From an uncultured Acidimicrobiaceae bacterium (GTDB lineage: Bacteria > Actinomycetota > Acidimicrobiia > Acidimicrobiales > Poriferisodalaceae), in the NCBI GenBank assembly GCA_913020735.1, contig CAJWBN010000009.1, positions 1-36,344 of the forward strand: a stretch of 36,344 nucleotides of DNA. The letters run 5' to 3'. A program made the translations under genes and the position numbers. Under the pieces are notes generated by a model. It did not search any database, was not told the DNA's origin, and saw only the letters and a program-made list of their open reading frames with translations. Shown here piece after piece: positions 1 through 7,721 of this stretch. Position 1 is the stretch's first letter, and each line of letters opens with the position of its first letter.

Positions 1-261
1 CTAGTCGACAGCGAACTGAGCGAACCCACAAACATTGGAACACGCGAATATGTTTCGGTGCGCGAACTTGTTGAGTTAGTCGCCTCATCAGCAGGAAAGG
101 AAATCGCACCGTTATGGGTTCCCGGCCCAGTAGGCGTGCAAAATCGTAACTTCTCCAATGACCGAATCGAGTCACTCGGTTTCGAGCCCAAATTCGACCT
201 ATCCCAGGGGCTCGCACACACGTACCCTTGGATTGCTGATCAGGTGGCGTCTAGCCGCTAG
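1..261 (+). CDS. NAD-dependent sugar epimerase, C-terminal end (partial)
   Basis: The frame is open from base 1 to the TAG at 259-261, so only the last 86 residues are present and the start lies outside the window. The visible part has the pattern EPTNIGTREYVSVRELVELV, then a GPVGVQNRNFSNDRI stretch, then LGFEPKFDLSQGLAHTYPWI. This is the C-terminal substrate-binding end of extended short-chain dehydrogenases of the NAD-dependent epimerase/dehydratase family; the GPxGVxxRNxSN pattern resembles GDP-mannose 3,5-epimerase-type members. The NAD-binding Rossmann half is not visible, so the exact sugar substrate cannot be given. It converges with the next gene, leaving only 17 bases between stops. 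Confidence 0.75.
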   Translation, partial: LVDSELSEPTNIGTREYVSVRELVELVASSAGKEIAPLWVPGPVGVQNRNFSNDRIESLGFEPKFDLSQGLAHTYPWIADQVASSR

Positions 262-278
262 TTCAAAGACTCACGCTC

Positions 279-821
279 TTAGGAGGCCCGACAGGCCTCT
301 GAGATACGTTCAATCTCCGTCCAGCTAAGTTCACTCGAGTCCCAAAGCTGTTCGAACGCGGCGTCGGCTACGTCAGTAAAACCGTGTCGATTTCGGAATT
401 GATAGAGACGGCGCTGTCGCTGGCCTCCGATGCCAAGTCGGTTGAGTCTCCCAACACAATGCACGTCCCATGCGACAAATTGCATGAGATCCAAATCATC
501 ATCAGCCGGTGTTTCGTCGAATCGACCGGATCGGCGATCCAAGATTCGAAGCAACAGCCGTCCAAGGGTATCTCGGGCTCGACCAGTGCCGAATTGACGC
601 GGCCTTTTTGTGTTTTCTAGTGCACCACCATCAACCCATAGTTCAATAGGGTCATAGCTGATTATCTTGCTCCGACCGAGCGGGGAACCCTCGTCGATTT
701 CAAGATTGATGGTTTCTTCCAATCCAAGCCGTTCAGCTACCTCTGCAACGACTTCACCAATCACGGCCGCGTCATAGAAGACCATGTCGAAAGACTCGGG
801 TGTCACTGACACCTGGGTCAT
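279..821 (-). CDS. Unrecognised protein, third gene of ferritin-like operon
   Basis: This 180-residue protein matches no family I can name. It is acidic in its first half and richer in Arg in the middle, with predicted mixed alpha/beta composition and no signal peptide or membrane segment. Notable are a WDVHCVGRLNRLG stretch and a C-terminal ELSWTEIERISEAC segment. Its ATG overlaps the stop of the upstream ferritin-like gene in an ATGA, so it is probably translationally coupled to it, and it is the last gene of a leftward three-gene operon. The tight coupling suggests it acts with the ferritin-like proteins, as a partner or accessory factor, but this is inference. A short GGAGGCC/GGCCTCT dyad lies at 282-300 across its last codons and could slow transcription at the operon end. 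Confidence 0.75.
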   Translation of the reverse strand: MTQVSVTPESFDMVFYDAAVIGEVVAEVAERLGLEETINLEIDEGSPLGRSKIISYDPIELWVDGGALENTKRPRQFGTGRARDTLGRLLLRILDRRSGRFDETPADDDLDLMQFVAWDVHCVGRLNRLGIGGQRQRRLYQFRNRHGFTDVADAAFEQLWDSSELSWTEIERISEACRAS

Positions 822-1621
822 TAGCCGGCTGCCTCAACTCTGGCTTCTCTTGACATATCAGCGATCTCGTCGATCTCGTCATCACTGAAGCCGGCTAGTT
901 CACGGAACCTTCGGGTTAACTGAATTGGGCTGTCATCATCTTCACCTCGGAAACCGTTAAAGGAGAAGAGTCGGTCAACAACCTTCTGAAATTCGAGTGC
1001 CTTGTCGAGACGTTCTTTGTCATTTGCGGTGAGTTGACGCAACCAGTCGGAACCCATCTTCACGTGAGTGACTTCATCGGCCAACATCCAATCTTCACAG
1101 AATTCCAAGACTGGGTCTCCAGCCAAATTACCGAATTCTTTCATGGTGTTGAACACGTCTATAGCCAAGCCTTCTAGAGCCCTATTCACTCCGGTGAGCC
1201 GCAACACCGGGTCCGGATTGCATGCCGCTTCATACAGAAGACCATTCTCAGCAAACTCACCCAGCTCAGTTCCCATGTGTTCCGCTAGGGCCACCGAGAT
1301 TTCGCAATGACGTGCCTCGTCCCAGCACTGGCGGGCCATGTCAAGCTTTAACTCAAGCGGGACATCCTCACCAACTTCAAAATCCCAACACGTACGACCC
1401 GCCCCTTCAAGGGCTTGAATTTCGCCGGTGAAAATGCCGTGCATCAAAGCCCGCGCTCGATCTGGGCCATTCGCTAGTTCAGGTGTCAGTTTCGCTAACC
1501 GATCGCCACTATTTCCACCTGCTACTCGTGCACCACGAGGGTCACCCAAACGTTGTTCGTTGGTCTGGCGAATAAAACGGGGGTCACGTGCCAACTCTTC
1601 AGCTGGAAAAATCTTTCTCAT
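821..1621 (-). CDS. Ferritin-like diiron protein with two ExxH motifs
   Basis: This 266-residue protein shows the four-helix pattern of the ferritin-like superfamily: a first-helix Glu around E67/E72, an EARH motif at 102-105, a lone Glu at about 150 (ALEGLAIDVF) and a second ExxH at 183-186 (DEVTH). These six residues are the usual ligands of a carboxylate-bridged diiron site, so a diiron oxidase/oxygenase or iron-binding role is likely; the reaction is unknown. It resembles uncharacterised ferritin-like families (DUF455-type) rather than ferritin itself, which is shorter. It has no signal peptide, so it is cytoplasmic. Its ATG overlaps the stop of the upstream gene, and its own stop overlaps the next start, both as ATGA. 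Confidence 0.8.
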   Translation of the reverse strand: MRKIFPAEELARDPRFIRQTNEQRLGDPRGARVAGGNSGDRLAKLTPELANGPDRARALMHGIFTGEIQALEGAGRTCWDFEVGEDVPLELKLDMARQCWDEARHCEISVALAEHMGTELGEFAENGLLYEAACNPDPVLRLTGVNRALEGLAIDVFNTMKEFGNLAGDPVLEFCEDWMLADEVTHVKMGSDWLRQLTANDKERLDKALEFQKVVDRLFSFNGFRGEDDDSPIQLTRRFRELAGFSDDEIDEIADMSREARVEAAG

Positions 1622-2277
1622 CAGTTCTCCTCTGGTAGGTCTACGTAGGGGTCTCCGATTGAACCGGGGCCAGCAATGCCGCCTGCAGCCAGCATAAGCT
1701 TTTCGAGCCTGGTTTGATGAACCATGGCGCGATCAATTTCTTCTTCGGATTCGATCATGGACTGAATCAGCATTTCGCCTTCACGCCAGTCGTTGAATTC
1801 GTCTTGAAGAATAAAATCTAAAATTCGCACGGTTGGCATATCAGTTATCTCTGATGTCGCGTTGCGATGGTACGTGTAGGCAGCAATCTTGTGGGGAATG
1901 AGGACTCGGTACACACCCACCAACTTTTCGATCGTCAAAGTCGGTCCCTCAGGTTCGGTCATCGCATCAATGAAAGCAACCATATGGTCGTTGGGTGGAA
2001 CGGTAAGACGATCGGTTTTCATTTCCCTTAATTCGGGAAGGCGTTTATCAAATAGCTCAGCATGCCACGCATGGTGATAACAGTGAGTTCCTAGGCGCAT
2101 TTTGATATCAAGTTCGGGAACCGTGGCTACCCACCCTCCGAGCGCCTCAAACAACTTCAGTTCAACCCATTTGTAATGACCGACGCGCTTCGCCGTTTCT
2201 TCAACATCAAATAACCCTGGAAGCGCTCGTCGATCCCACGGGGCGAACGGCTCTCTGGGTCTCTTGGTTTCTGTCAT
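1621..2277 (-). CDS. Second ferritin-like protein, His-rich metal site
   Basis: This 218-residue protein is the first gene of the operon. It looks helical and ferritin-like: a first-helix Glu near 39-44 (WVELKLFEALGGW), then a His cluster at H65, H68, H69 and H72 (THCYHHAWHAELF) where canonical members have ExxH, and later QDEFNDWREGE at about 158-168 supplying further carboxylates. The His-rich second helix differs from the EARH of its downstream partner, so metal type and nuclearity may differ. A TGA/ATG overlap links it to that partner. Translation starts at ATG 2277 behind an AAGGGAAAG stretch that can act as ribosome binding site. The family assignment rests on helix and ligand pattern only. 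Confidence 0.7.
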   Translation of the reverse strand: MTETKRPREPFAPWDRRALPGLFDVEETAKRVGHYKWVELKLFEALGGWVATVPELDIKMRLGTHCYHHAWHAELFDKRLPELREMKTDRLTVPPNDHMVAFIDAMTEPEGPTLTIEKLVGVYRVLIPHKIAAYTYHRNATSEITDMPTVRILDFILQDEFNDWREGEMLIQSMIESEEEIDRAMVHQTRLEKLMLAAGGIAGPGSIGDPYVDLPEEN

Positions 2278-2403
2278 TGATGTTCTTTCCCTTAAAGACG
2301 CAGTCTGCTTCTTGATCCGAGTTCTCTCTTATTTTGAGTGTCGGTGAGCTTACCGTCCGTTTAGTGAGAATAGAAAACCAGAAACCATCGGAGGGCCGGA
2401 GGT

Positions 2404-4080
2404 TTACCTGTATTGATTGGTTATGGGTAACCGTCGATCTTTTCCGAAAGCTTTGGTTGAGATTCGTGGACCTGGTGGGGATTGACGCCTTTTGTACTCT
2501 GCTAGATCTACAAGGCGGGTGATCTTTTGAACGATTTCCGGATCGTATCCGAGGGAAATGAGTTCTCCCGCAGTCCGATCGTGTTCAACGTACGCCTCAA
2601 GCAAAGGGTCAAGAACTTCGTATGGCGGCAGTGATTGTTGGTCGGTTTGGTCCGGTCTCAGCTCCGCCGACGGAGGTTTGGTTATAGAGGCCTCGGGAAT
2701 CCAAGCCGAACTGGTTTGGCTGTTGCGCCAGCGACAAAGCTCGTAGACCAGCAACTTTGGGCAGTCCTTAATGACTGCGAAACCTCCAGCGGTATCTCCA
2801 TACAAGGTCGAATAACCGACGGAAGTTTCACTCTTATTTCCGGTTGTGAGAACCAACCAACCCTTCTTGTTAGACATGGCCATGAGTAACACGCCGCGAA
2901 GACGACTCTGAAGATTTTCCTCAGTCAGGTCAGGCCGATGTCCTTCAAATACTGGTTCAAGCATGTCAGTGAACGCTGCGTAGCCAGGTTCGATTGGAAT
3001 TGTTTCAAAATCAATACCGAAGTTTCTAGCCAAGTCGGCAGCGTCGTCTCTGGATCCCTGACTTGAGTAGCGTGACGGCATCGAGACTCCGTGAACGCGT
3101 TCAGGACCCAACGCGTCAACAGCAATGGCTGCTACCAAACTTGAGTCCACTCCCCCAGATAATCCAATCACAACCTCATCAAACCCGTTCTTATCTACAT
3201 AATCACGGGTCGCTAAAACGAGCGCTTTCCAGACTTCCCCTGTCTCTGTTTCTTCTTCTCCGATTATTGGTTCAGATATCGGACGTTTCGACTTCTGGCT
3301 TCTTGAAGTGTTGATAACTGGTAATCGGCAAGAGCCGCGATCCTCAACTTCAAGATCAACAACCAAAACATCTTCTTCGAACTGGGGTAGTCGGGCAACG
3401 AGCTGACCTTCGGAGTCCGCTACAAAAGAGGAACCGTCAAATATCAATTCATCTTGTCCCCCTACCTGGTTTACATACACGACAGGGATTTTGTGACTGG
3501 TAACGCGTTGAATGATCGTTGATGCCCGATCGGCATCTTTACCTCGTTGGTACGGAGAGGCGTTCAGTGAGATTGCTAAACCGACACCTGAAGAAACTTG
3601 GGTATCTAGAGGGCCCTCATCAAACCAGAGGTCTTCGCAAATAGAAATTCCAATATTGACGCCCGCTATTTCGATGACCGGGCCTGCGGACGTGCCTGGC
3701 GTGAAATATCGCTTCTCATCGAAAACCGAGTAATTCGGCAACAACTGCTTCCGATAAATTCCCTCAACTTTTCCCTGATAACAAATTGCCGCGGAGTTGT
3801 AGAGACAGTCCGCTTCTAGTTCCGGAAACCCTACGACAGCAACTGTGTTTGATGTACCGGCTGCGAAACCTTCAACCGCTACTCGAGCATCATCGAGAAA
3901 CTGCTGTTTCAGGAGCAAATCTTCTGGCGGGTATCCACATACGGCCAGTTCGCTATACACCGCAATATCTGCTTGTTCTTCGACAGCCCGCTCGTAGGCT
4001 TCGCCAATTAAAGCCACATTTGACTTGAAGTCACCTAAGCGGAAGTTGAGTTGCGCTAACGCAACCCTGATTGAAGCCAT
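2404..4080 (-). CDS. nadE: Glutamine-dependent NAD+ synthetase
   Basis: The enzyme makes NAD+ from nicotinic acid adenine dinucleotide, ATP and ammonia released from glutamine. The 558 residues comprise an N-terminal nitrilase-fold glutaminase with the E44, K111 and C148 triad (SEL, YRKQLLPNYSVFDE, ISICEDLWF), and a C-terminal synthetase domain with the SGGVDSS pyrophosphate-binding loop at 308-314. The end with KAFGKDRRLPITNQ is typical of the family. The size fits the two-domain proteobacterial and deep-actinobacterial form rather than the about 680-residue mycobacterial one. No clear ribosome binding site precedes ATG 4080, so a very short leader is possible. It lies 104 bases after glnII and 126 bases before the ferritin-like operon, all leftward. 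Confidence 0.95.
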   Translation of the reverse strand: MASIRVALAQLNFRLGDFKSNVALIGEAYERAVEEQADIAVYSELAVCGYPPEDLLLKQQFLDDARVAVEGFAAGTSNTVAVVGFPELEADCLYNSAAICYQGKVEGIYRKQLLPNYSVFDEKRYFTPGTSAGPVIEIAGVNIGISICEDLWFDEGPLDTQVSSGVGLAISLNASPYQRGKDADRASTIIQRVTSHKIPVVYVNQVGGQDELIFDGSSFVADSEGQLVARLPQFEEDVLVVDLEVEDRGSCRLPVINTSRSQKSKRPISEPIIGEEETETGEVWKALVLATRDYVDKNGFDEVVIGLSGGVDSSLVAAIAVDALGPERVHGVSMPSRYSSQGSRDDAADLARNFGIDFETIPIEPGYAAFTDMLEPVFEGHRPDLTEENLQSRLRGVLLMAMSNKKGWLVLTTGNKSETSVGYSTLYGDTAGGFAVIKDCPKLLVYELCRWRNSQTSSAWIPEASITKPPSAELRPDQTDQQSLPPYEVLDPLLEAYVEHDRTAGELISLGYDPEIVQKITRLVDLAEYKRRQSPPGPRISTKAFGKDRRLPITNQYR

Positions 4081-4121
4081 AGATATGAGGCTAGAACCAG
4101 AGGGCGGTCATCTGCGAAAAG

Positions 4122-4157
4122 TATTTAGGCGGAGCCTCACTTGGCCCCGCCTAAATA
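4122..4157 (-). terminator. Rho-independent terminator after glnII
   Basis: An 11-base perfect inverted repeat, TATTTAGGCGG and CCGCCTAAATA, is extended inward by GCC/GGC after one mismatch around a 6-base loop. On the minus strand the hairpin is followed by CTTTT. It sits 27 bases after the glnII stop and 41 bases before the nadE start, so it most likely ends the glnII transcript and separates it from nadE. Confidence 0.85.
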
Positions 4158-4184
4158 GCTAGCAATAAGTATTTTTGATGTGCG

Positions 4185-5198
4185 TTACGACAATGCACCA
4201 CAGCACGTGTTGGTCAGCAAAGTTGCCACCACGTACGGATCGGCATTTGCATTAGGCCGACGGTCTTCGATGTAACCCTTGCCATCTTGCGCAACCTGCC
4301 ATGGAATTCGAATTGACGCTCCCCGGTCAGAAACCCCATAACTGAATTGATCGAATCTTTGGGTTTCGTGCTCACCGGTTAGACGTTCTTCAATTCCGAT
4401 GCCATAACCAGCAAGATGCTCTTCTGGTTTGCCGGGCGCTCCCATAGATTGGGCAGCTTTTTCTACAGCGTCATAGTTTTCACGCATGGCATTGGTCGAG
4501 AAGTTGGTGTGCATCCCAGCCCCGTTCCAATCACCCTTCATTGGCTTCGCCTCAATACTGATTTCCAATCCATGCTCTTCGCCCGCTCGGTACAGCAAGT
4601 AACGAGCCATCCAAAGGTGATCACCAACCGCAACTGTGTCGACCGGGCCGATCTGGAATTCCCATTGGCCAGGCATAACTTCAGCATTTGTGCCTGATAT
4701 CGCAAGCCCAGCTTCGATGCACCAGCTGGTGTGTTGCTCTACAAGGTCACGACCGCGAATCTTTACCGCTCCAACTCCGCAGTAATAGGGACCTTGTGGA
4801 GCTGGAAAGCCGCCAGCGGGAAAGCCGGCGGGCCAACCTGTCACTGGATCAAGCATGGTGTATTCCTGCTCTAGTCCAAACCAAGGTTCTTGATCACCAT
4901 ATTGCTCCAACGCCATCCGTGCCGCAGCGCGAGTGTTGGTTGGGTGGGGTGACATGTCTGAGGTCAGCAATGTTTCACACAAGACCAAGATATTGTCACC
5001 ACCGCGAATCGGATCGGGGCACTGAAAGACAGGCTGGAGCACAACGTCTGAATTGTCGCCAGTCGCCTGATTCGTACTTGATCCATCAAAACCCCATATT
5101 CCAGGGTCATCACCATCTGCAAGGATTTTGGTCTTCGACCTAATCTCTGCCGTTGGTTCCGTTCCGTCAATCCAAATGTACTCAGCCCTATACGCCAC
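4185..5198 (-). CDS. glnII: Glutamine synthetase, type II
   Basis: ATP-dependent ligation of ammonia to glutamate. The 337-residue length and motifs are those of GSII, the eukaryote-like class found in actinobacteria and rhizobia: WGFDGSSTNQA near the N terminus, FGLEQEYTMLD, PGQWEFQIGP, KGDWNGAGMHTNFST and RGASIRIPW. The start is set at GTG 5198 (VAYRAEYIW), because AGGAGC stands 7 bases upstream; the longer reading that adds 16 residues would put this site inside the gene. GSII is not controlled by adenylylation. It diverges from the type I gene at 5451 and has its own terminator. Having two GS classes side by side fits differential use under nitrogen limitation. Confidence 0.95.
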   Translation of the reverse strand: MAYRAEYIWIDGTEPTAEIRSKTKILADGDDPGIWGFDGSSTNQATGDNSDVVLQPVFQCPDPIRGGDNILVLCETLLTSDMSPHPTNTRAAARMALEQYGDQEPWFGLEQEYTMLDPVTGWPAGFPAGGFPAPQGPYYCGVGAVKIRGRDLVEQHTSWCIEAGLAISGTNAEVMPGQWEFQIGPVDTVAVGDHLWMARYLLYRAGEEHGLEISIEAKPMKGDWNGAGMHTNFSTNAMRENYDAVEKAAQSMGAPGKPEEHLAGYGIGIEERLTGEHETQRFDQFSYGVSDRGASIRIPWQVAQDGKGYIEDRRPNANADPYVVATLLTNTCCGALS

Positions 5199-5253
5199 TG
5201 TGTTTGCTCCTGTTAGAGGGGGCGGGATCGAAAGGCAAGCTAACAATTAGAAC

Positions 5254-5309
5254 GGCCTTGTCACACCATTTTTTCGCTAAGCGAGCGGCCCAATGGTGAT
5301 AACAAGGCC
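5254..5309. repeat. Long imperfect inverted repeat between glnII and glnA
   Basis: Arms at 5254-5270 (GGCCTTGTCACACCATT) and 5292-5309 (AATGGTGATAACAAGGCC) pair almost completely, with one extra base and one mismatch. The 21-base loop holds a smaller CGCT/AGCG hairpin. It is 56 bases upstream of the glnII start and 142 bases upstream of glnA. No T-run follows on either strand, so it does not look like a terminator. It could be a structured glnII leader, a small RNA or a large operator. The rest of the 252-base divergent gap (5199-5450) must hold both promoters; I saw no convincing GlnR box. Confidence 0.7.
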
Positions 5310-5450
5310 ACAGACCCCTAGTTCTAGCCTCGTAATCCAATTGTGAAAGTCATGTAAACGGAACGCTCGGAGGTTTGATTTAGGAAGAGAATCACGAAGA
5401 ATAGGAGCAGTGTTATTGGTTCACTGACCTAACTGAGAGAGTGAAGTCAT

Positions 5451-6782
5451 ATGGAACGACCCCAGGACTACGTGCAAAGACGTGTTGAAGAGCGCGGGGT
5501 TCGCCTAGTTCGGCTCTGGTTTACCGATGTTCAAGGTCAATTGAAGTCGTTCGCCATTTCACCCGCTGAGCTTGAAACTGCTTTCGAAAGCGGAATGGTT
5601 TTTGACGGTTCGTCCATCGATGGTTTCAGTAGAGTTCGCGAAGAGGACATGGTCGCTAGACCTGATCCAGCTACTTTCGAACTAATGCGATGGGGCGGCA
5701 ACGACGAAAATGCCGCTCGAATGTTTTGCGACATCGAACGGGCTGATGGGACTCCATTTCCAGGCGACTCTAGACAGGTACTCCGACGCTCGATGGAACG
5801 AGCTCATACTCAAGGCTTTACCTTCTTTACTGCGCCTGAGCTTGAATACTTCTTGTTCGAAGCCAATAGAAACGGTGAGCCAGTTCCCCTAGACCATGGC
5901 AGCTATTTTGATCTGACCACCGCAGATGTAGCTAGCAACATCCGTCGCCAGACATTGACAACTTTGGAGGCAATGGGAATACCGGTGGAGTATTCGTTTC
6001 ACGAAGACGCCCCTAGCCAGCACGAAATCGATTTGCGTTACACCGATGCGTTGACCATGGCGGACAATGTCATGACGTTTCGGTTGATTGTTCGGGAAAT
6101 AGCTCTCGAACATGGGGTACATGCCACCTTTATGCCGAAGCCACTAACCGGTGTTCAAGGTTCAGGCATGCACACTCATCTTTCGTTATTTAGAGATGGG
6201 GTAAATGCTTTTCATGATCCGGAAAGTCCGGACGGTCTATCTGATGTCGCTCGCGGTTTTATTGCTGGCCTGTTACACCACGCCCGAGAAATCACAGCCG
6301 TCACCAATCAACTCGTTAATAGCTACAAGCGGCTGGTAGCCGGCTATGAGGCACCGGTAAATGTTTCATGGGCACGTGCTAACCGTGCGGCTCTTATACG
6401 AGTTCCAACCAGCCGAGAGGGCGGTGTCGACGACACAACCCGAATTGAATACCGAGCTCCTGATCCAGCCTGTAACCCTTATCTGGCTTTCGCGGTAATG
6501 CTGGCTGCTGGCATGAAAGGCATCGAACAGGGCTACGAGTTGCCTTTAGAAGCTCCGCCTTCAATGACCGGGTTTACAGAACATGGTGGCTTGATTGATC
6601 AAGCGCAACTCCCACAGTCTTTAGATGAAGCCTTAGACGAAATGGAGAAAAGTGATCTCGTAGCTGAAACACTGGGTGACCACTTGTTCAGTTGGTTCCT
6701 TCGCAACAAGCGACGTGAATGGAACGACTACAAAGCACAGGTGACACCATTTGAACTCGACCGCTATTACTCAAGTTTGTAA
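5451..6782 (+). CDS. glnA: Glutamine synthetase, type I-alpha
   Basis: This 443-residue type I glutamine synthetase has the usual active-site motifs: FDGSSIDGFSRVREEDM near 50, APELEYFLF, HEDAPSQHEIDLRY, KPLTGVQGSGMHTHLSLF, KRLVAGYEAPVNVSWARANR and EYRAPDPACNPYLAFA. The C-terminal part runs from GIEQGYELPLEAP straight to the LPQSLDEALDEME helix and lacks the NLYDLPPEE adenylylation loop of type I-beta enzymes. It should therefore not be controlled by GlnE-type adenylylation. ATG 5451 follows a GAGAGAGTGAAG stretch. Its TAA overlaps the ATG of the GlnR-like regulator gene by one base (TAATG), so the two are co-translated. It could instead be one of the GlnA-like paralogues acting on other amines. 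Confidence 0.92.
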   Translation: MERPQDYVQRRVEERGVRLVRLWFTDVQGQLKSFAISPAELETAFESGMVFDGSSIDGFSRVREEDMVARPDPATFELMRWGGNDENAARMFCDIERADGTPFPGDSRQVLRRSMERAHTQGFTFFTAPELEYFLFEANRNGEPVPLDHGSYFDLTTADVASNIRRQTLTTLEAMGIPVEYSFHEDAPSQHEIDLRYTDALTMADNVMTFRLIVREIALEHGVHATFMPKPLTGVQGSGMHTHLSLFRDGVNAFHDPESPDGLSDVARGFIAGLLHHAREITAVTNQLVNSYKRLVAGYEAPVNVSWARANRAALIRVPTSREGGVDDTTRIEYRAPDPACNPYLAFAVMLAAGMKGIEQGYELPLEAPPSMTGFTEHGGLIDQAQLPQSLDEALDEMEKSDLVAETLGDHLFSWFLRNKRREWNDYKAQVTPFELDRYYSSL

Positions 6783-7459
6783 TGACCGTCCTCGCTATCT
6801 ACCCCGCGGACCCAGTTCCTGAGCTAGCTCAGCTGCTAGACCTAAACGGTTTCGTTTGGAAAGGCGTCGCTGAGCCATCCGATGTGGATCTTCTCGAACC
6901 TGATGAAGGTTGGGGTGGCGCGATTGTTCAGTTAGTGGAAGACAACGATCTAAGTTGGCAGATGCTTCGAGCACTTCGCAGACGCGACGTTCCAGTTGCC
7001 CCTCTCTTGTTAATGATCAGAGGCAATGAATTAGCTGAACTCGACCTGCGAGATGACCTTTTCGACGACTTTTGTTTGGACCCATTTCATCCGCGCGAAC
7101 TTGAGGCTCGAGTCAGGCACATGCTCGCCTCTTCGGGCGGTGAAATCAGCGGAGAACGAATCGAATACGGACCATTGGTCCTCGACCTGGAAACCTACGA
7201 AGCCTCCGTTGATAGCCGGCCTCTCGATTTAACGTTCATGGAGTACGAGCTACTCAGGTTTTTGGCAGCGACTCCCGGACGAGTTTTCACTAGAGAAGTT
7301 CTTCTCAGCAGAGTCTGGGGCTACGAGTATTACGGTGGGGCAAGAACGGTAGATGTTCATGTGCGTCGCTTAAGGGCGAAGCTTGGTGAAGAATATGCTG
7401 CTCTAATCCAAACAGTGAGAAGCGTTGGCTACCGCTTAGGTGAGAGTCGACGTCGCTAA
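6782..7459 (+). CDS. GlnR-like atypical OmpR-family regulator
   Basis: 225 residues with a degenerate receiver (about 1-115) and an OmpR-type winged helix (about 127-222): LDLTFMEYELLRFLAATPGR, VWGYEYYGGARTVDVHVRRL and TVRSVGYRLG closely follow Streptomyces GlnR. The receiver lacks the phospho-acceptor Asp after strand 3 (AIVQLVEDN), lacks the acidic pair after strand 1, and has Asp (D100, LDPFHPREL) where the conserved Lys should be. It therefore cannot be switched by ordinary phosphotransfer, as is known for GlnR. No histidine kinase is nearby. One-base overlap with glnA supports a role in nitrogen control, probably of glnA, glnII and itself, although no binding site was identified. Confidence 0.88.
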   Translation: MTVLAIYPADPVPELAQLLDLNGFVWKGVAEPSDVDLLEPDEGWGGAIVQLVEDNDLSWQMLRALRRRDVPVAPLLLMIRGNELAELDLRDDLFDDFCLDPFHPRELEARVRHMLASSGGEISGERIEYGPLVLDLETYEASVDSRPLDLTFMEYELLRFLAATPGRVFTREVLLSRVWGYEYYGGARTVDVHVRRLRAKLGEEYAALIQTVRSVGYRLGESRRR

Positions 7460-7486
7460 GCGGCGAACATCAACAAAATTCTAAAT

Positions 7487-7642
7487 CTAGTAGTTGGTCT
7501 CGATGAGACTGCTTCCCTCGTGTCGTGATTCCGCGTCGCCTTTCAGAGAATTTCCCAACAACGCCGCCACGGCAGCAAGGCTCATAGTGATCATGAATGG
7601 ACTCAGCAGCAGAATGACAGCTATCGCGATTCCTCCGGCCAT
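7487..7642 (-). CDS. Small single-pass membrane protein
   Basis: A 51-residue frame begins MAGGIAIAVILLLSPFMITM, has one hydrophobic helix over about residues 3-30, and ends in a charged tail ending DAESRHEGSSLIETNY. An in-frame TAA lies ten codons upstream, so ATG 7642 is the first usable start. The ribosome binding site is poor. It fills most of the otherwise empty gap between the regulator gene and ridA, and may be the last gene of the leftward 2Fe-2S/RidA unit. The clear membrane helix followed by a polar tail looks like a real protein rather than a chance frame. Function unknown. Confidence 0.5.
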   Translation of the reverse strand: MAGGIAIAVILLLSPFMITMSLAAVAALLGNSLKGDAESRHEGSSLIETNY

Positions 7643-7721
7643 GTTCTTGATGGTAGCCAGTCGCCGACCTTAGTTACGACTTTGGCAGGCAAGAAAAATC
7701 TCTAATACAAAAGTCAGAGAT

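Noticed and set aside
282-300. GGAGGCC/GGCCTCT hairpin at the end of the epimerase gene as terminator
   Set aside because: No T-run follows on either strand, and it lies inside the coding end of the opposite gene.
2342-2355. Near-palindrome CGGTGAGCTTACCG before the ferritin-like operon
   Set aside because: Only 12 of 14 bases are symmetrical and there is no second copy, so chance is likely.
4416-5143. Long frames on the plus strand inside glnII
   Set aside because: They mirror the coding strand of a clear glutamine synthetase gene, have no family motif and no ribosome binding site.
5310-5450. Possible GlnR box around GTAAACGGAACG upstream of glnA
   Set aside because: The spacing does not fit the known gTnAC-n6-GaAAc repeat pattern.
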